From an uncultured Thiothrix sp. (GTDB lineage: Bacteria; Pseudomonadota; Gammaproteobacteria; Thiotrichales; Thiotrichaceae): 64,000 bases of DNA. Shown here in pieces: positions 26,414 to 35,234 of this stretch (within the stretch, counting starts at the first letter, position 1; the number at the start of each line of letters is the position of its first letter). The stretch covers positions 44,544-108,543 of the forward strand of contig NZ_CALMZC010000055.1 in assembly GCF_937873765.1 (NCBI RefSeq), written 5' to 3'. The position numbers were made by a program, and so were the translations under genes. Under the pieces are notes generated by a model. That model ran no database searches, was not told where the DNA came from, and saw only the letters and a program-made list of their open reading frames with translations.

Positions 26414-27703
26414 TTAGCGAGCAGCGCGTAAAGCAGCTAAAGCGCGATCTACGTTGACTAATCCATAGCCATAATCATTGTCACGGCCTTGAAGACCTAA
26501 ATCGATAGCGGTTTGTTCTAAGAGGTGCGGCGTAACCCCTTGTTTATTCATTGAGAGTAAGAGTGCAATTAAGCCAGTTACATGTGCAGTTGCCATGGAA
26601 GTGCCAGTTGCTAAATCAAAAGTGCCTGCAGGTGAAGTAGTGAAAATATTAACCCCGGGCGCTGCAACATCAATATAAGCTCCACGGTTAGCACGGCCAA
26701 ATACGCTTTCCTGCTCATCCACAGCAGTGACTGCTAAGACATTATCAAACGCAGCAGGATAAGCGGGTTCAGCTTGAGGGCCACCATTCCCTGCCGAGGC
26801 CACCACAATAATATTGTTTTCGACGGCTTTCTGGATCATTTTGTTAACTAAAGGATCACTTTTACCTGCGAAACTAAGATTAAGGACATCGACTCGTTCT
26901 TGAATACAGAGATCAATCGCTTTAGCAACTAAACCTGCCGTACTGCTACGATTATTTGGATTTTTTTGGTCAGAGCTAAAAGCACTTACAGCATAGAGAG
27001 AGGCTTCTGGGGCAATGCCAATCCTTGGATTTTGCCCAATTAAGACGCCGGCTATAGCAGTACCATGCTTTTGGTTATTGCTGTCACCAGCCGGGATTAA
27101 TTCAACACGTCTAACTTTTGAGTTATCTAAAGAGCGGTGCAGAATATCAATCGGTGTATCTACCATACCAATTTTAACACCAGCACCTTTGGTAAATTGG
27201 TGCGCTTGAGCAATACCCGTCAAACCTAGAGGATAGCCCACTGATCCAGAGGAGTTATTATCTGGGCTGGCTGCTGCAGTAAAAAATAAACTACTTAAAT
27301 TGGCTTCGACCTTAGCCTCTTTGTTATTGATAGTATTCACTAAAGACTTAGGATCCTGCCCATTCGTACCCACCGTCAACATTTTAGTGCGGATAGCACC
27401 CAGTTCATCGCTACGCTTTTGCGTCAGACGATAACGCTGTAAAATATCCTCAGCAAAACCTGCCGATTGCCTAGCATCGTATAACAGAAGTAGTTCATTC
27501 TGCCGATAATCACGACTATTATCGGGCAGATTGCCTACACACCAAGCATTAGAAATTTGACACGCTGGTGAGTCATAACTGATTTTTTTGTCGACTGGTG
27601 CTGCGGCCACTAAACTGACTGTGCTGAAACCCAGCAAAATAAAGCCAAAACCTTGAACTTTATGTTTTAAAGCCGCAGCTAATTGGAGGACAATTTTAGT
27701 CAC
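26414..27703 (-). CDS. Exported S8 (subtilisin-like) serine peptidase
   Basis: The 429-residue protein starts at a GTG that overlaps the stop of the anti-sigma gene. A hydrophobic stretch (about residues 18-35, ending VAAAPV) is a signal peptide. A linker or prodomain of about 135 residues precedes the subtilase domain. The triad is D182 (GMVDTP), H213 (KHGTAIAG) and S369 (GTSMATAH), with oxyanion N306 (SAGNGG). It is the third gene of an ECF sigma/anti-sigma operon, so it is probably a member of that regulon and may cleave the anti-sigma factor or process surface proteins (inference). Confidence 0.9.
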   Translation of the reverse strand: MTKIVLQLAAALKHKVQGFGFILLGFSTVSLVAAAPVDKKISYDSPACQISNAWCVGNLPDNSRDYRQNELLLLYDARQSAGFAEDILQRYRLTQKRSDELGAIRTKMLTVGTNGQDPKSLVNTINNKEAKVEANLSSLFFTAAASPDNNSSGSVGYPLGLTGIAQAHQFTKGAGVKIGMVDTPIDILHRSLDNSKVRRVELIPAGDSNNQKHGTAIAGVLIGQNPRIGIAPEASLYAVSAFSSDQKNPNNRSSTAGLVAKAIDLCIQERVDVLNLSFAGKSDPLVNKMIQKAVENNIIVVASAGNGGPQAEPAYPAAFDNVLAVTAVDEQESVFGRANRGAYIDVAAPGVNIFTTSPAGTFDLATGTSMATAHVTGLIALLLSMNKQGVTPHLLEQTAIDLGLQGRDNDYGYGLVNVDRALAALRAAR

Positions 27704-28509
27704 TGTGGCTTGTTATCCTCAAACTGCGGACCTAAAAATAGCAAGGGTGAGCTTTGCTGAGCCGTCTGCTGCATAATACTGTCAGCTAAGGCGACTTTAT
27801 CGATATTCGGGGCGACAGGCATTTCAATCGTGAAAATGTTTTGAGCATTAGGACCCGAAACGATATGTGCCTGCCATTTATTCAAGAACTCACACACTTC
27901 TGCGTGTTTGGCGTTATTGGCAAATTGCACTAAGAAGCGACTGACCTCAGTTTTTCCATCCACAGTTATCTTCACTGCATGCGGAGTTTCCACGCTAGCG
28001 ACTGTAAACTTTGTATCAGAGGCTAAATTAAACTGGCTATAGGCCAAGATCGCAACCTGAGCAATCACTAAGCTTGCAAATACTGCATTTGCTGGTGTCA
28101 GCCATTCAAGGTTAAATAAAGGTTTGCGCCATAGAAAATCAAACCAATTTTTTTTAGCTTGAGCTTTTGGCTGAGTGACTGGAGCCGCCTGTCTGCTAGA
28201 CGCAGCAGTTAAACTCGTTTGGCTAAGATTAGGTTCTTCCAATTTTTCGTCAGCGCGATCAATCCGTCCCAAGAGTTTGTTTAAGCGTTGTTCAGTCGTA
28301 TCCAGTGCCGATAATTCTAATAAGCTTGTGTTAGTGCGCACGATACGCATCATTTTTTCTTCTTGTACAAGCTCTTGCTGTAGTTCTGGAAACTGCTCCA
28401 ATGCTTGATTCACTAAGCTGTGTTCTGCTTTGCTAAGCTTATTAGTGAGATACCAAGGAAGTAAGCGGCGCGCTTCTTCCAAGAGTTCGTTAGACTCAGG
28501 ATGACTCAT
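27700..28509 (-). CDS. Membrane-anchored anti-sigma factor, prodomain-like periplasmic part
   Basis: The 269-residue product starts at the ATG at 28509; an in-frame start further upstream would overlap the sigma gene. Residues 1-60 look like an anti-sigma N-terminus without zinc ligands (RRLLPWYLTNKLSKAEHSLV). A single transmembrane helix spans about residues 140-158. The periplasmic part (about 185-250) has the pattern VSRFLVQFANNAKHAEVCEFLNKW...VSGPNAQNIFTI, which resembles the prodomain-like module of subtilases. It lies between the sigma factor and the subtilisin. Role is inferred mainly from context and topology. Confidence 0.75.
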   Translation of the reverse strand: MSHPESNELLEEARRLLPWYLTNKLSKAEHSLVNQALEQFPELQQELVQEEKMMRIVRTNTSLLELSALDTTEQRLNKLLGRIDRADEKLEEPNLSQTSLTAASSRQAAPVTQPKAQAKKNWFDFLWRKPLFNLEWLTPANAVFASLVIAQVAILAYSQFNLASDTKFTVASVETPHAVKITVDGKTEVSRFLVQFANNAKHAEVCEFLNKWQAHIVSGPNAQNIFTIEMPVAPNIDKVALADSIMQQTAQQSSPLLFLGPQFEDNKPQ

Positions 28510-28522
28510 AAAGATGACCAGT

Positions 28523-29143
28523 TTAGATATCGAATTCCATGATTCCAGCTTTTTCAAGCATTTGACCTAAACGCTTGCGAGCATAGAACATGCGTGTTTT
28601 GACAGTGTTCTCAGAGATTTTAAGAAGCTCAGCTACTTCTTTGACCGACTTATCTTCAAAATAGGTGAGTTTTAAGACATCTCGGTGTTCATCTGTCAAA
28701 TGGTTCATCATGCGCAGTAATTGATCCTTCATGTCCTCGTCAATCCGTATTTCTTCAGGATTGGGAGCGCTATCTTCCATAGCCAACATGATGGCATCAT
28801 CATCTAAAGTCACTTCAGATGTTTTTCTTAACCAAGAAATGAGCTTATTACGTGCAATAGAATAAATCCAAGTAGAGGCTTTGGACTTACCTTCAAATTT
28901 ATCAGCGGATCGCCACACATCAAAGAGCGCATCATCCACAATATCTGCGGCTTGTGCAACATCATCCTTGAGCAAGCGAGCGCAATAACTCACTAAACGT
29001 GGTTGATACTTTAAATACAAGCGACTAAATGCTTGTCGATCCCCTTGAGCAATTTGGCTTAAAAGTTCCTCGTCGCCAACATTCCTAATGTTTTGCTCCG
29101 CACTATGGCTATCAGTTTCTTGGTGCTTGATTGAACCGTTCAT
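28523..29143 (-). CDS. RNA polymerase ECF sigma factor
   Basis: This 206-residue sigma-70 family protein contains only regions 2 and 4. Region 2 (about residues 30-100) includes FSRLYLKYQPRLVSYCARLL and DVWRSADKFEGKSKASTWIYSIARNKLISWL. Region 4 (about 140-195) has the helix-turn-helix SVKEVAELLKISENTVKTRMFYARKRL. It is followed after 13 bases by its membrane anti-sigma factor and then by a subtilisin, a typical stress-responsive arrangement in which the sigma factor also drives its own operon. The signal and regulon are unknown. Confidence 0.93.
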   Translation of the reverse strand: MNGSIKHQETDSHSAEQNIRNVGDEELLSQIAQGDRQAFSRLYLKYQPRLVSYCARLLKDDVAQAADIVDDALFDVWRSADKFEGKSKASTWIYSIARNKLISWLRKTSEVTLDDDAIMLAMEDSAPNPEEIRIDEDMKDQLLRMMNHLTDEHRDVLKLTYFEDKSVKEVAELLKISENTVKTRMFYARKRLGQMLEKAGIMEFDI

Positions 29144-29401
29144 TAGCTTCGTCGCCTTGAGTCATTATTTGGTTTGAACTTCTTGTGATTTTTTCTTGCA
29201 GCCCTAGCTAGGTAGAAAAAACAAATGAACCGACGGCTGCACTGGTACGACAGAGAGTCATTGGTTAACAAACTACTGTGGAACTGAGACTTAACCAAAC
29301 GATACCTCGGATTCATTGAGTAGTAGCTTATGTCTTAGTTGATCATCACTAACACACTCGAACTATTTATCATAAAATTATAATACTCCCTCGCAAATTT
29401 A

Positions 29402-29419
29402 TCGGGTCTTCGGACCCGA
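29402..29419 (+). terminator. Perfect 7-bp hairpin with UUCG tetraloop
   Basis: TCGGGTC / GACCCGA encloses the very stable TTCG loop. The downstream plus-strand bases AACTTTTAC give only a weak T-tract. It is placed between divergent genes, so it may end a small RNA or lie in the fbp leader. Confidence 0.45.
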
Positions 29420-29470
29420 ACTTTTACACCTATTGATCTATATCGTTATCTAAAAGCAAGCTGCTATTAT

Positions 29471-29486
29471 TCTTGAACATTCAAGA
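29471..29486. promoter_or_regulatory. Perfect palindrome upstream of fbp
   Basis: TCTTGAA-CA-TTCAAGA is a perfect 7+2+7 palindrome, 65 bases upstream of the fbp start codon. Its size and place suit an operator of a dimeric regulator. The regulator is unknown, and no second copy was noticed. Confidence 0.35.
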
Positions 29487-29551
29487 TCGAGCAAGGCTGC
29501 TCTGTCACCGCGCTCATTTAGGGGTTTTTGTTCTATTTTAGGATTAATACT

Positions 29552-30565
29552 ATGTATCAAATTGGTACAACACTCACTCAATATATTATTGAAGAACAGT
29601 ATACGTATGAAGGGGCTAGGGGACATTTCACGGGATTACTCAATGATATTGCAACCGCTTGTAAAAAATTAGCTGGTTTAACTAGGAAAGGGGCTTTAGT
29701 TGGGGTGTTGGGAGCAGCTAATTCAGAGAATGTCCAAGGTGAAATTCAAAAGAAAATGGACATTATCTCTAATGATGTCTTCATTGAGGCTTTAGAAAAT
29801 AATGGGCATGTGGCCGCTTTAGCATCTGAGGAAATGGAAACCGTCTATAGCCTCAAAGAAGGTAAACGTCGAGGTGACTATCTAGTGACCTTTGATCCAC
29901 TTGATGGCTCTTCTAACATGGACGTGAATGTGTCAGTAGGTACCATTTTCTCTGTGGTCAAAGCTCCTAAAGGTGTGATGAATCCGACTGCGGAAGATTT
30001 TCTCTTACCTGGAACGAAACAGATGGCGGCGGGTTATTGTTTGTATGGGCCATCTACAATAATGGTGATTACCACGGGGCGTGGTGTCAGTATGTTTACT
30101 CTCGATACTAGCTGTGGTGAATTTATCCTGACTCGTGACGATGTGAAGATTCCCGAAGATACGAAGGAATTTGCTATTAACACCTCTAACCAACGCCATT
30201 GGGAAGCACCGATCCAACGTTATATTCAAGAGTGTTTGGCTGGTAAAGAAGGTGTACGTGGTAAGGACTTCAATATGCGTTGGGTAGCTTCGATGGTGGC
30301 AGAAGTTCATCGGATTCTATCGCGGGGTGGCGTTTTTATGTATCCACTGGATGAAAAAATGCGTAAAGCTGGTAAGGAAGGCAAGCTACGTTTACTCTAT
30401 GAAGCTAACCCAATGAGTATGGTGATAGAGCAAGCAGGTGGATTATCCAGTACGGGACGTGAACGGATTTTAGATATTCAGCCTTATGCTTTGCATCAAC
30501 GTGTGCCTGTGGTTTTAGGTTCGAAGAACGAAGTTCAGCGCGTGATCGATTATCACCAGTTGTAA
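29552..30565 (+). CDS. fbp: Class I fructose-1,6-bisphosphatase
   Basis: FBPase hydrolyses fructose-1,6-bisphosphate to fructose-6-phosphate in gluconeogenesis and, in autotrophs, the Calvin cycle. The 337-residue protein has the lithium-sensitive phosphatase metal site [20 protein letters not shown] and the upstream glutamates in [10 protein letters not shown]. The C-terminal substrate region includes [14 protein letters not shown] and [15 protein letters not shown]. The ATG at 29552 ([12 protein letters not shown]) follows AGGA at a good distance. The gene is not in a cbb operon here. It converges with ribF. Confidence 0.96.
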   Translation: MYQIGTTLTQYIIEEQYTYEGARGHFTGLLNDIATACKKLAGLTRKGALVGVLGAANSENVQGEIQKKMDIISNDVFIEALENNGHVAALASEEMETVYSLKEGKRRGDYLVTFDPLDGSSNMDVNVSVGTIFSVVKAPKGVMNPTAEDFLLPGTKQMAAGYCLYGPSTIMVITTGRGVSMFTLDTSCGEFILTRDDVKIPEDTKEFAINTSNQRHWEAPIQRYIQECLAGKEGVRGKDFNMRWVASMVAEVHRILSRGGVFMYPLDEKMRKAGKEGKLRLLYEANPMSMVIEQAGGLSSTGRERILDIQPYALHQRVPVVLGSKNEVQRVIDYHQL

Positions 30566-30571
30566 TTGGTG

Positions 30572-31483
30572 CTAGTGGAGTAAGCTGCGAGCTTGCTCCA
30601 CATCGAGTTTTATCTGCTGTTTCAGTAACTCAAAAGAATCAAAGCGTTGTTCGGCACGAATAAAGGCAGTGGGTTCAATCGTCCAATGCTGTCCATAAAT
30701 CTGTTCAGCAAAATCAAATAAATGAACTTCCAAGCGACTTTCTAAACCATTCACTGTAGGGCGAGAGCCTAGATTAGCAATACCTTTGAACCTTGCCCCA
30801 CTAGCTCGATAAGCCTGTACCGCATACACCCCTTTACCCAAAGCAATATTGTCTGGAATCCGTAGATTTAACGTAGGAAAACCAATCGTGCGTCCTAACT
30901 TATTCCCATGTCGCACCCGCCCAGATAGCGAATACGGCCGCCCTAGCAAGGTTTTTACGGTGTCTAAATCGGCTTGTGCTAAAGCTTGGCGTACCCAAGT
31001 ACTGCTCACCCGATCATTAGTATGTAATAAAGTCGAGGTTTGTACGACTTCCATACCCTGCTGAGCTCCCATGGTTTGTAACAGTTGATAATCACCACGG
31101 CGTTTGCGGCCAAAACGGAAATCATCACCGACTACGAGCGCTCGCACTTGTAAGTCATTTAAAAGAATATCTTGAATAAAAGCCTCAGGCTCCATTTCAG
31201 CGAGGGCTTGGTTAAAGGGTAAACAAGCTAGTTGATTCACGCCTAAGCTTTTTAGATAAATTAATTTATCACGCAGCGGTAAAATGCGGCTTGGCGGCGG
31301 TTTACGTAAGTATTCAGCAGGTAGGGGTTCAAAGCTAATCACGGTGGATGCTAAGCCTAGATGACTTGCCTTATCTTGTACTTGCCGAATGACACTTTGA
31401 TGGCCTAAATGTAAGCCATCAAAGTTACCAATCGTTGCAATACAAGCTTGGCTGGAGTGAGTCCATGAGCGAAGCAGCTTCAT
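30572..31483 (-). CDS. ribF: Bifunctional riboflavin kinase/FAD synthetase
   Basis: RibF phosphorylates riboflavin to FMN and adenylylates FMN to FAD. The 303-residue protein has the nucleotidyltransferase motif GNFDGLHLGHQSVI near residues 18-31 and the C-terminal kinase domain with GRVRHGNKLGRTIGFPTLNL and AIANLGSRPTV-like sequence. The ATG is two bases after the trmL stop, so it is the last gene of the long tonB-to-ribF operon. Placement after a pyrimidine operon is unusual relative to the common ribF-ileS-lspA order. Confidence 0.96.
   Translation of the reverse strand: MKLLRSWTHSSQACIATIGNFDGLHLGHQSVIRQVQDKASHLGLASTVISFEPLPAEYLRKPPPSRILPLRDKLIYLKSLGVNQLACLPFNQALAEMEPEAFIQDILLNDLQVRALVVGDDFRFGRKRRGDYQLLQTMGAQQGMEVVQTSTLLHTNDRVSSTWVRQALAQADLDTVKTLLGRPYSLSGRVRHGNKLGRTIGFPTLNLRIPDNIALGKGVYAVQAYRASGARFKGIANLGSRPTVNGLESRLEVHLFDFAEQIYGQHWTIEPTAFIRAEQRFDSFELLKQQIKLDVEQARSLLH
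30575..30601 (+). terminator. Hairpin between fbp and ribF, inside ribF coding end
   Basis: GTGGAGTAAGCT / AGCTTGCTCCAC forms a 12-bp stem with one wobble pair and a GCG loop, starting nine bases after the fbp stop. It lies wholly in the last codons of the converging ribF gene. No T-tract follows, so it is a plausible but unproven terminator for fbp. Confidence 0.45.
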
Positions 31484-31485
31484 GG

Positions 31486-31950
31486 TTAGCTTAAGCCGAC
31501 AAAGTTTTGCTGACGCAAAGCTTCATAGACGACCACAGCCACGGTATTCGACAAATTCAAACTGCGGCTATCCGGTAACATCGGAATACGTAGTTTTAAA
31601 TCTTCTGGCAAGCTCGCTAAAAGAATTTCAGGTAAACCACGGGTTTCCGGGCCAAACAGTAAGACATCTTCATCTTGAAAAATAGTTTCCGCATACGAAG
31701 TTTTAGCTTTAGTGCTGCAAGCAAATACACGCTTACCCAGCATCGCTTGATTAAAAGCTGCAAAGCTTTCATGCTCTTGCACGGCCGCTAAGTCTCGATA
31801 GTCCATCCCTGCTCTTCGTACTTGTTTCTCATCCAAGGAAAATCCTAGTGGATGAATTAAGTGTAAACGACAGCCAGTATTGGCACATAAACGCATAATA
31901 TTACCCGTATTCGGCGGAATTTCGGGTTCAAATAAAGCAACATGCAGCAT
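31486..31950 (-). CDS. trmL: tRNA (cytidine/uridine-34-2'-O)-methyltransferase
   Basis: TrmL methylates the ribose of the wobble nucleotide in certain leucine tRNAs. The 154-residue SPOUT protein shows the family start MLHVALFEPEIPPNTGNIMRL, the central FGPETRGLPE and the knot region with MLPDSRSLNLSNTVAVVVYEALRQ. It lies three bases after pyrC' and two before ribF on the minus strand, so it is an inner operon gene. Confidence 0.95.
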   Translation of the reverse strand: MLHVALFEPEIPPNTGNIMRLCANTGCRLHLIHPLGFSLDEKQVRRAGMDYRDLAAVQEHESFAAFNQAMLGKRVFACSTKAKTSYAETIFQDEDVLLFGPETRGLPEILLASLPEDLKLRIPMLPDSRSLNLSNTVAVVVYEALRQQNFVGLS

Positions 31951-31953
31951 GGC

Positions 31954-33252
31954 TCAGTTAGCCTCCTGAGCTTGAAAAACGGTGTGACCCGCCAACCAAG
32001 TACGTTGGATTTGACCATGAAAGCTCCAACCAGCAAACGGTGTATTTTTGCCTTGGCTGAGCATTTTTTCTAAAGTGAAATCCCAAAGGACATCAGGTTT
32101 TAATAGCACTAAATCAGCCGGTGCGCCGATAGCAATACAACCTGCTGGGCTACCAATAATACGTGCTGGATTAAACGTGATCTTCCTTAAAGCCTGTAGG
32201 AGCGGTAAAACTCCATCTTCCGCTAAGCGCAAAGTGAGAGGAACTAAGGTTTCTAAAGCAGAAATTCCCGGCTCGGTCTGCTGGAACGGTGCTAACTTCG
32301 CGTCTAATTCATGCGGTTGATGATCGGAGCAAATGGCATCAATTGTCCCGTCGCTTAAGCCTTGCAATAAGGCATCACGATCCGCTTGGGCGCGTAACGG
32401 TGGGCGTACATGGCAGAGGGGATCAAAATCTAGCACATTGCGTTCGGTTAAATACAATTGATGAGCAGCTACATCCGCAGTCACGGCTAAACCATCTCGT
32501 TTCGCTTGGCGAATTAAGCGCACACTACCTGCGGCAGATAAACGACAGAAATGCACCCGACTACCCGTTAATTCCATTAAAGCAATAATTTGTGCAACCG
32601 CGACCGTCTCAGCCGCTGCAGGAATAGCGGGCAAGCCTAAGCGGGTAGAGACTTCGCCTTCATGCATTACGCCGCCAGCCGCTAGGCCATGCTCTAAAGG
32701 GTACATGAACACGGTTAAATCATGCGTAGAAGCATACTCCATTGCACGGCGCATCACATTCAAGTTTTCAAAGGGTTGCCACGCATTGCTAACCCCGACG
32801 CAACCTACCCGCTTTAACCCTCCAATATTGCATAAGCGTTTACCTTCTAGCTTAAAAGTCATATTGCCAATGACTTCAACATTGGCTAGTTGTAAACCTT
32901 GGTTAATTTTGCGGATTAAGTTCACAGCCGCTGAATTATCAATACTGGTTGCTGGATCAGGTTGATAGCAGAGTGTCGTGACTCCACTCGCGGCGGCAGC
33001 ACGGGTTTCACTGGCTAAAGTTGCCTTGTGATCTAAGCCCGGCTCACGCAGCCAAGTGGCCAGATCAATTGCACCGGGCATTAGCCATAGACCATTGGCA
33101 TTAACTTTTTCGGCATCATGAAAGTTTTCTAAAGTGGTTGACTGGTCACCTATGGCAACAATAGTGCCATCTTGGATATAGACATTAGCAGTTTGATCAG
33201 TGCGTGAGTTGGGATCAAGAACGCGGGCTTGTTGAATGATTAGATTCTTCAT
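31954..33252 (-). CDS. pyrC': Dihydroorotase-like protein without metal ligands (PyrC'/PyrX type)
   Basis: This 432-residue amidohydrolase-fold protein aligns with type I dihydroorotases, but the metal-binding HxH (D-x-H-x-H-x-R) is replaced by DLATWLR (A65, W67). The catalytic-type aspartate region CSDHQPHE is kept. In pseudomonads an inactive PyrC' encoded right after pyrB is needed to assemble aspartate transcarbamoylase; the same gene order and an ATGA overlap with pyrB are seen here, so a structural role is likely. An active dihydroorotase must be encoded elsewhere. It is unlikely to be a decaying pseudogene, as the frame and fold are intact. Confidence 0.92.
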   Translation of the reverse strand: MKNLIIQQARVLDPNSRTDQTANVYIQDGTIVAIGDQSTTLENFHDAEKVNANGLWLMPGAIDLATWLREPGLDHKATLASETRAAAASGVTTLCYQPDPATSIDNSAAVNLIRKINQGLQLANVEVIGNMTFKLEGKRLCNIGGLKRVGCVGVSNAWQPFENLNVMRRAMEYASTHDLTVFMYPLEHGLAAGGVMHEGEVSTRLGLPAIPAAAETVAVAQIIALMELTGSRVHFCRLSAAGSVRLIRQAKRDGLAVTADVAAHQLYLTERNVLDFDPLCHVRPPLRAQADRDALLQGLSDGTIDAICSDHQPHELDAKLAPFQQTEPGISALETLVPLTLRLAEDGVLPLLQALRKITFNPARIIGSPAGCIAIGAPADLVLLKPDVLWDFTLEKMLSQGKNTPFAGWSFHGQIQRTWLAGHTVFQAQEAN

Positions 33253-34235
33253 GCTGCACTCCCACCCATAATCATTGCCATCACCGCCATCCGCACGGCA
33301 ATCCCATTGGTGACTTGTTCTAAAATCACTGAGCGCACTCCATCGGCCACTTCAGTATCAATCTCAACACCGCGATTAATCGGTCCCGGATGCATCACAA
33401 TCGCATCCGGCTTGGTCAGCGCTAAGCGTTTTTCATTTAAGCCATATAACTTGGCAAACTCACGCTCAGAAGGGAGTAAAGCCCCAGCCATGCGTTCACG
33501 TTGTAGGCGTAGCATGATAACCACATCCGTATCGTTTAAACCTTCATCCATATCATGAAAAATTTTTACACCCATGCGCTCAATATTGGCGGGAATTAAA
33601 GTTTTCGGGCCAATCACACGAACTTCACCGGTCAAAAGGGTGGTTAATGCATGAATTTGTGAGCGTGCTACGCGTGAATGTAAAACATCCCCCACAATTG
33701 CGACTTTGAGCGGCTCGAAAGCGCCTTTCTTTTGGCGGATCGTAAACATATCCAACATGGCTTGGGTCGGATGAGCATGGCGACCATCGCCTGCATTTAG
33801 AACACTGATATGCGGTGCGGCATAGCGGGCAATGAATTGTGCCGTACCTGCGTGTTCATGGCGTACCACGAACATATCTGCATTCATCGCCTCTAGATTG
33901 CGCGCCGTATCCAATAAGGTTTCACCTTTGGCGGTGGAAGATGTACGAATATCGAGGTTGATGACATCCGCACCGAGGCGTTGGGCGGCAATCTCAAAGG
34001 TGACCCGGGTACGGGTAGAGTTTTCAAAGAACAGATTCATCACGGTTTTACCGCGCAACAGTGGTGCTTTCTTTTGCTGTTTCGCAGGTAGGGTGACGAA
34101 TTGTTCGGCACGATCCATAATATCGTGCAGTAATTGGTAAGGTAGCCCTTCAACAGTCAGGAAATGATTTAATTTATTCCCCGGCGCGAGCTGCATGCTC
34201 AAAGGCAAGGGGCCGGGCTTTAGATGAGGGTGCAT
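33249..34235 (-). CDS. pyrB: Aspartate carbamoyltransferase catalytic subunit
   Basis: This enzyme catalyses the first committed step of pyrimidine synthesis, from carbamoyl phosphate and aspartate to carbamoyl-aspartate. The carbamoyl-phosphate motif [15 protein letters not shown] is clear, as are [14 protein letters not shown] and [12 protein letters not shown]. The 328-residue length and N-terminal extension match the pseudomonad class that pairs with PyrC'. The ATG at 34235 fits the family; 34196 is an alternative. No pyrI regulatory subunit is present. A promoter-like sequence lies just upstream, so pyrB may have its own transcript besides the operon one. Confidence 0.95.
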   Translation of the reverse strand: MHPHLKPGPLPLSMQLAPGNKLNHFLTVEGLPYQLLHDIMDRAEQFVTLPAKQQKKAPLLRGKTVMNLFFENSTRTRVTFEIAAQRLGADVINLDIRTSSTAKGETLLDTARNLEAMNADMFVVRHEHAGTAQFIARYAAPHISVLNAGDGRHAHPTQAMLDMFTIRQKKGAFEPLKVAIVGDVLHSRVARSQIHALTTLLTGEVRVIGPKTLIPANIERMGVKIFHDMDEGLNDTDVVIMLRLQRERMAGALLPSEREFAKLYGLNEKRLALTKPDAIVMHPGPINRGVEIDTEVADGVRSVILEQVTNGIAVRMAVMAMIMGGSAA

Positions 34236-34268
34236 GAGGCAGATTCGCTAGATGGCTAAGGTGGGAGT

Positions 34269-34296
34269 ATTTTACAAGTTTGTACCTGCCTGTTAA
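34269..34296 (-). promoter_or_regulatory. Sigma-70-like promoter in front of pyrB
   Basis: On the minus strand TTAACA, 16 bases, then TAAAAT gives one mismatch to each consensus hexamer. It would start transcription about 27 bases before the pyrB ATG. Spacing and position are good, but it is a prediction from hexamers only. Confidence 0.4.
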
Positions 34297-34306
34297 ACCC
34301 TTTCTC

Positions 34307-34816
34307 TTAGGCTTTCCTGACCAATTCCATCCGCAGTGGCTCTTGGGAAATATGGTAGATATATTCTTTACCCGGGTCTTCGCGTAGTACACAGACTTGT
34401 GGCTCAATCGGTAGTTCGCGACCTTGACGCGCTACAATCGCAGCTAAAGTGATACTGGCCGGACGGCCATAATCAAACAGCTCATTCATTGCCGCTCGAA
34501 TGGTACGACCTGTATGAATAATGTCATCGACTAAAATAATATGCCGATCTTCTAAACTCAAGGGTAAGCGCGAAGGTTCGGTCTGTACTGGTAGGCCGGT
34601 ACGATTATAGTCATCGCGATAAAAGCTAATATTTAAAGTCCCTAAATCTTCAGTAAGCTGTAAGCGCTCATGCAACACTTCGGCGAGCCAAACACCAGAA
34701 CGCTCAATTCCGACTAACAAAGGGTCAATAATTTGATGTTCGCTTAGGTAGGTTTTCAGTTGCTCAGCGAGCTGGGTGAGTAAATTAGGTAAATTATAGT
34801 TGTTATTGCTGGGCAT
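34307..34816 (-). CDS. pyrR: PyrR-type uracil phosphoribosyltransferase/regulator
   Basis: This 169-residue type I phosphoribosyltransferase has the PRPP motif HIILVDDIIHTGRTIRAAMNEL near residues 92-113. In Gram-positive bacteria PyrR is an RNA-binding attenuator protein; in pseudomonads the homologue stands in the same place and influences pyrimidine genes. Regulation here cannot be shown from sequence; I saw no obvious PyrR-type attenuator. The start overlaps the ruvX end by 14 bases, which marks an operon. Confidence 0.93.
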   Translation of the reverse strand: MPSNNNYNLPNLLTQLAEQLKTYLSEHQIIDPLLVGIERSGVWLAEVLHERLQLTEDLGTLNISFYRDDYNRTGLPVQTEPSRLPLSLEDRHIILVDDIIHTGRTIRAAMNELFDYGRPASITLAAIVARQGRELPIEPQVCVLREDPGKEYIYHISQEPLRMELVRKA

Positions 34817-35234
34817 AATCGTGCATCCAATTTTCTAAAATAATCGCTGCTGCCAATTGATCGATTTCTTCCTTGCGAATTTTGCGTTTACGACCCGCTT
34901 GGCGTGCACTCTTCAAAAGCTGTTCTGCTTCTCGAGAGGATAACTGTTCGTTTGCAGTCTGCACAGGGAGCTTAGTGCGCTTTTCGAGTTCACGACAAAA
35001 CTTTAGGATGCTTTCCTGCATACTGCTATCAGAACCATCTAATTTTCGTGGCATACCAACGACTAAAACTTGCGGACGCCATAATTGAATTAAACGCTCA
35101 ATGCTCCCCCAATCTGGTTGATGATTTTGGGAATATAAAACGGTTTCTGGGGTTGCTAAACCAGTGAGTGTATTGCCAACGGCAACGCCAGTACGATTCA
35201 AGCCAAAGTCAAAACCTAAGACTGTAATCGACAT
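34803..35234 (-). CDS. ruvX: Putative pre-16S rRNA nuclease / Holliday junction resolvase-like protein (YqgF)
   Basis: The 143-residue RNase H-fold protein has the acidic motif VLGFDFGLNRTGVAVG at the start and a central LVVGMPRKLDGSDS, both typical of YqgF. E. coli YqgF matures the 16S rRNA 5' end; a Holliday-junction role was proposed from its fold. Its start overlaps the yqgE stop by one base (TAATG). Confidence 0.95.
   Translation of the reverse strand: MSITVLGFDFGLNRTGVAVGNTLTGLATPETVLYSQNHQPDWGSIERLIQLWRPQVLVVGMPRKLDGSDSSMQESILKFCRELEKRTKLPVQTANEQLSSREAEQLLKSARQAGRKRKIRKEEIDQLAAAIILENWMHDYAQQ

Larger units (their letters stand above)
29144..29551. other. 408-bp divergent spacer with inverted repeats, no protein gene
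   Basis: This gap between the divergent sigma factor and fbp genes has no credible ORF. It holds an 8-bp inverted repeat TTGGTTAA/TTAACCAA (29261-29298), a TATAAT-like box usable on either strand (29379-29384), a UUCG tetraloop hairpin (29402-29419) and a TCTTGAA/TTCAAGA palindrome (29471-29486). It must contain promoters for both flanking genes and could hold a small RNA, as the tetraloop hairpin would be out of place between two divergent promoters. Confidence 0.5.

Noticed and set aside
29379..29384. TATAAT box as a definite promoter
   Set aside because: No suitable -35 hexamer lies at 16-18 bases on either strand, so I did not call it as a promoter.
30005..30310. Antisense ORF within fbp
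   Set aside because: It is a shadow frame without a start region or family resemblance.
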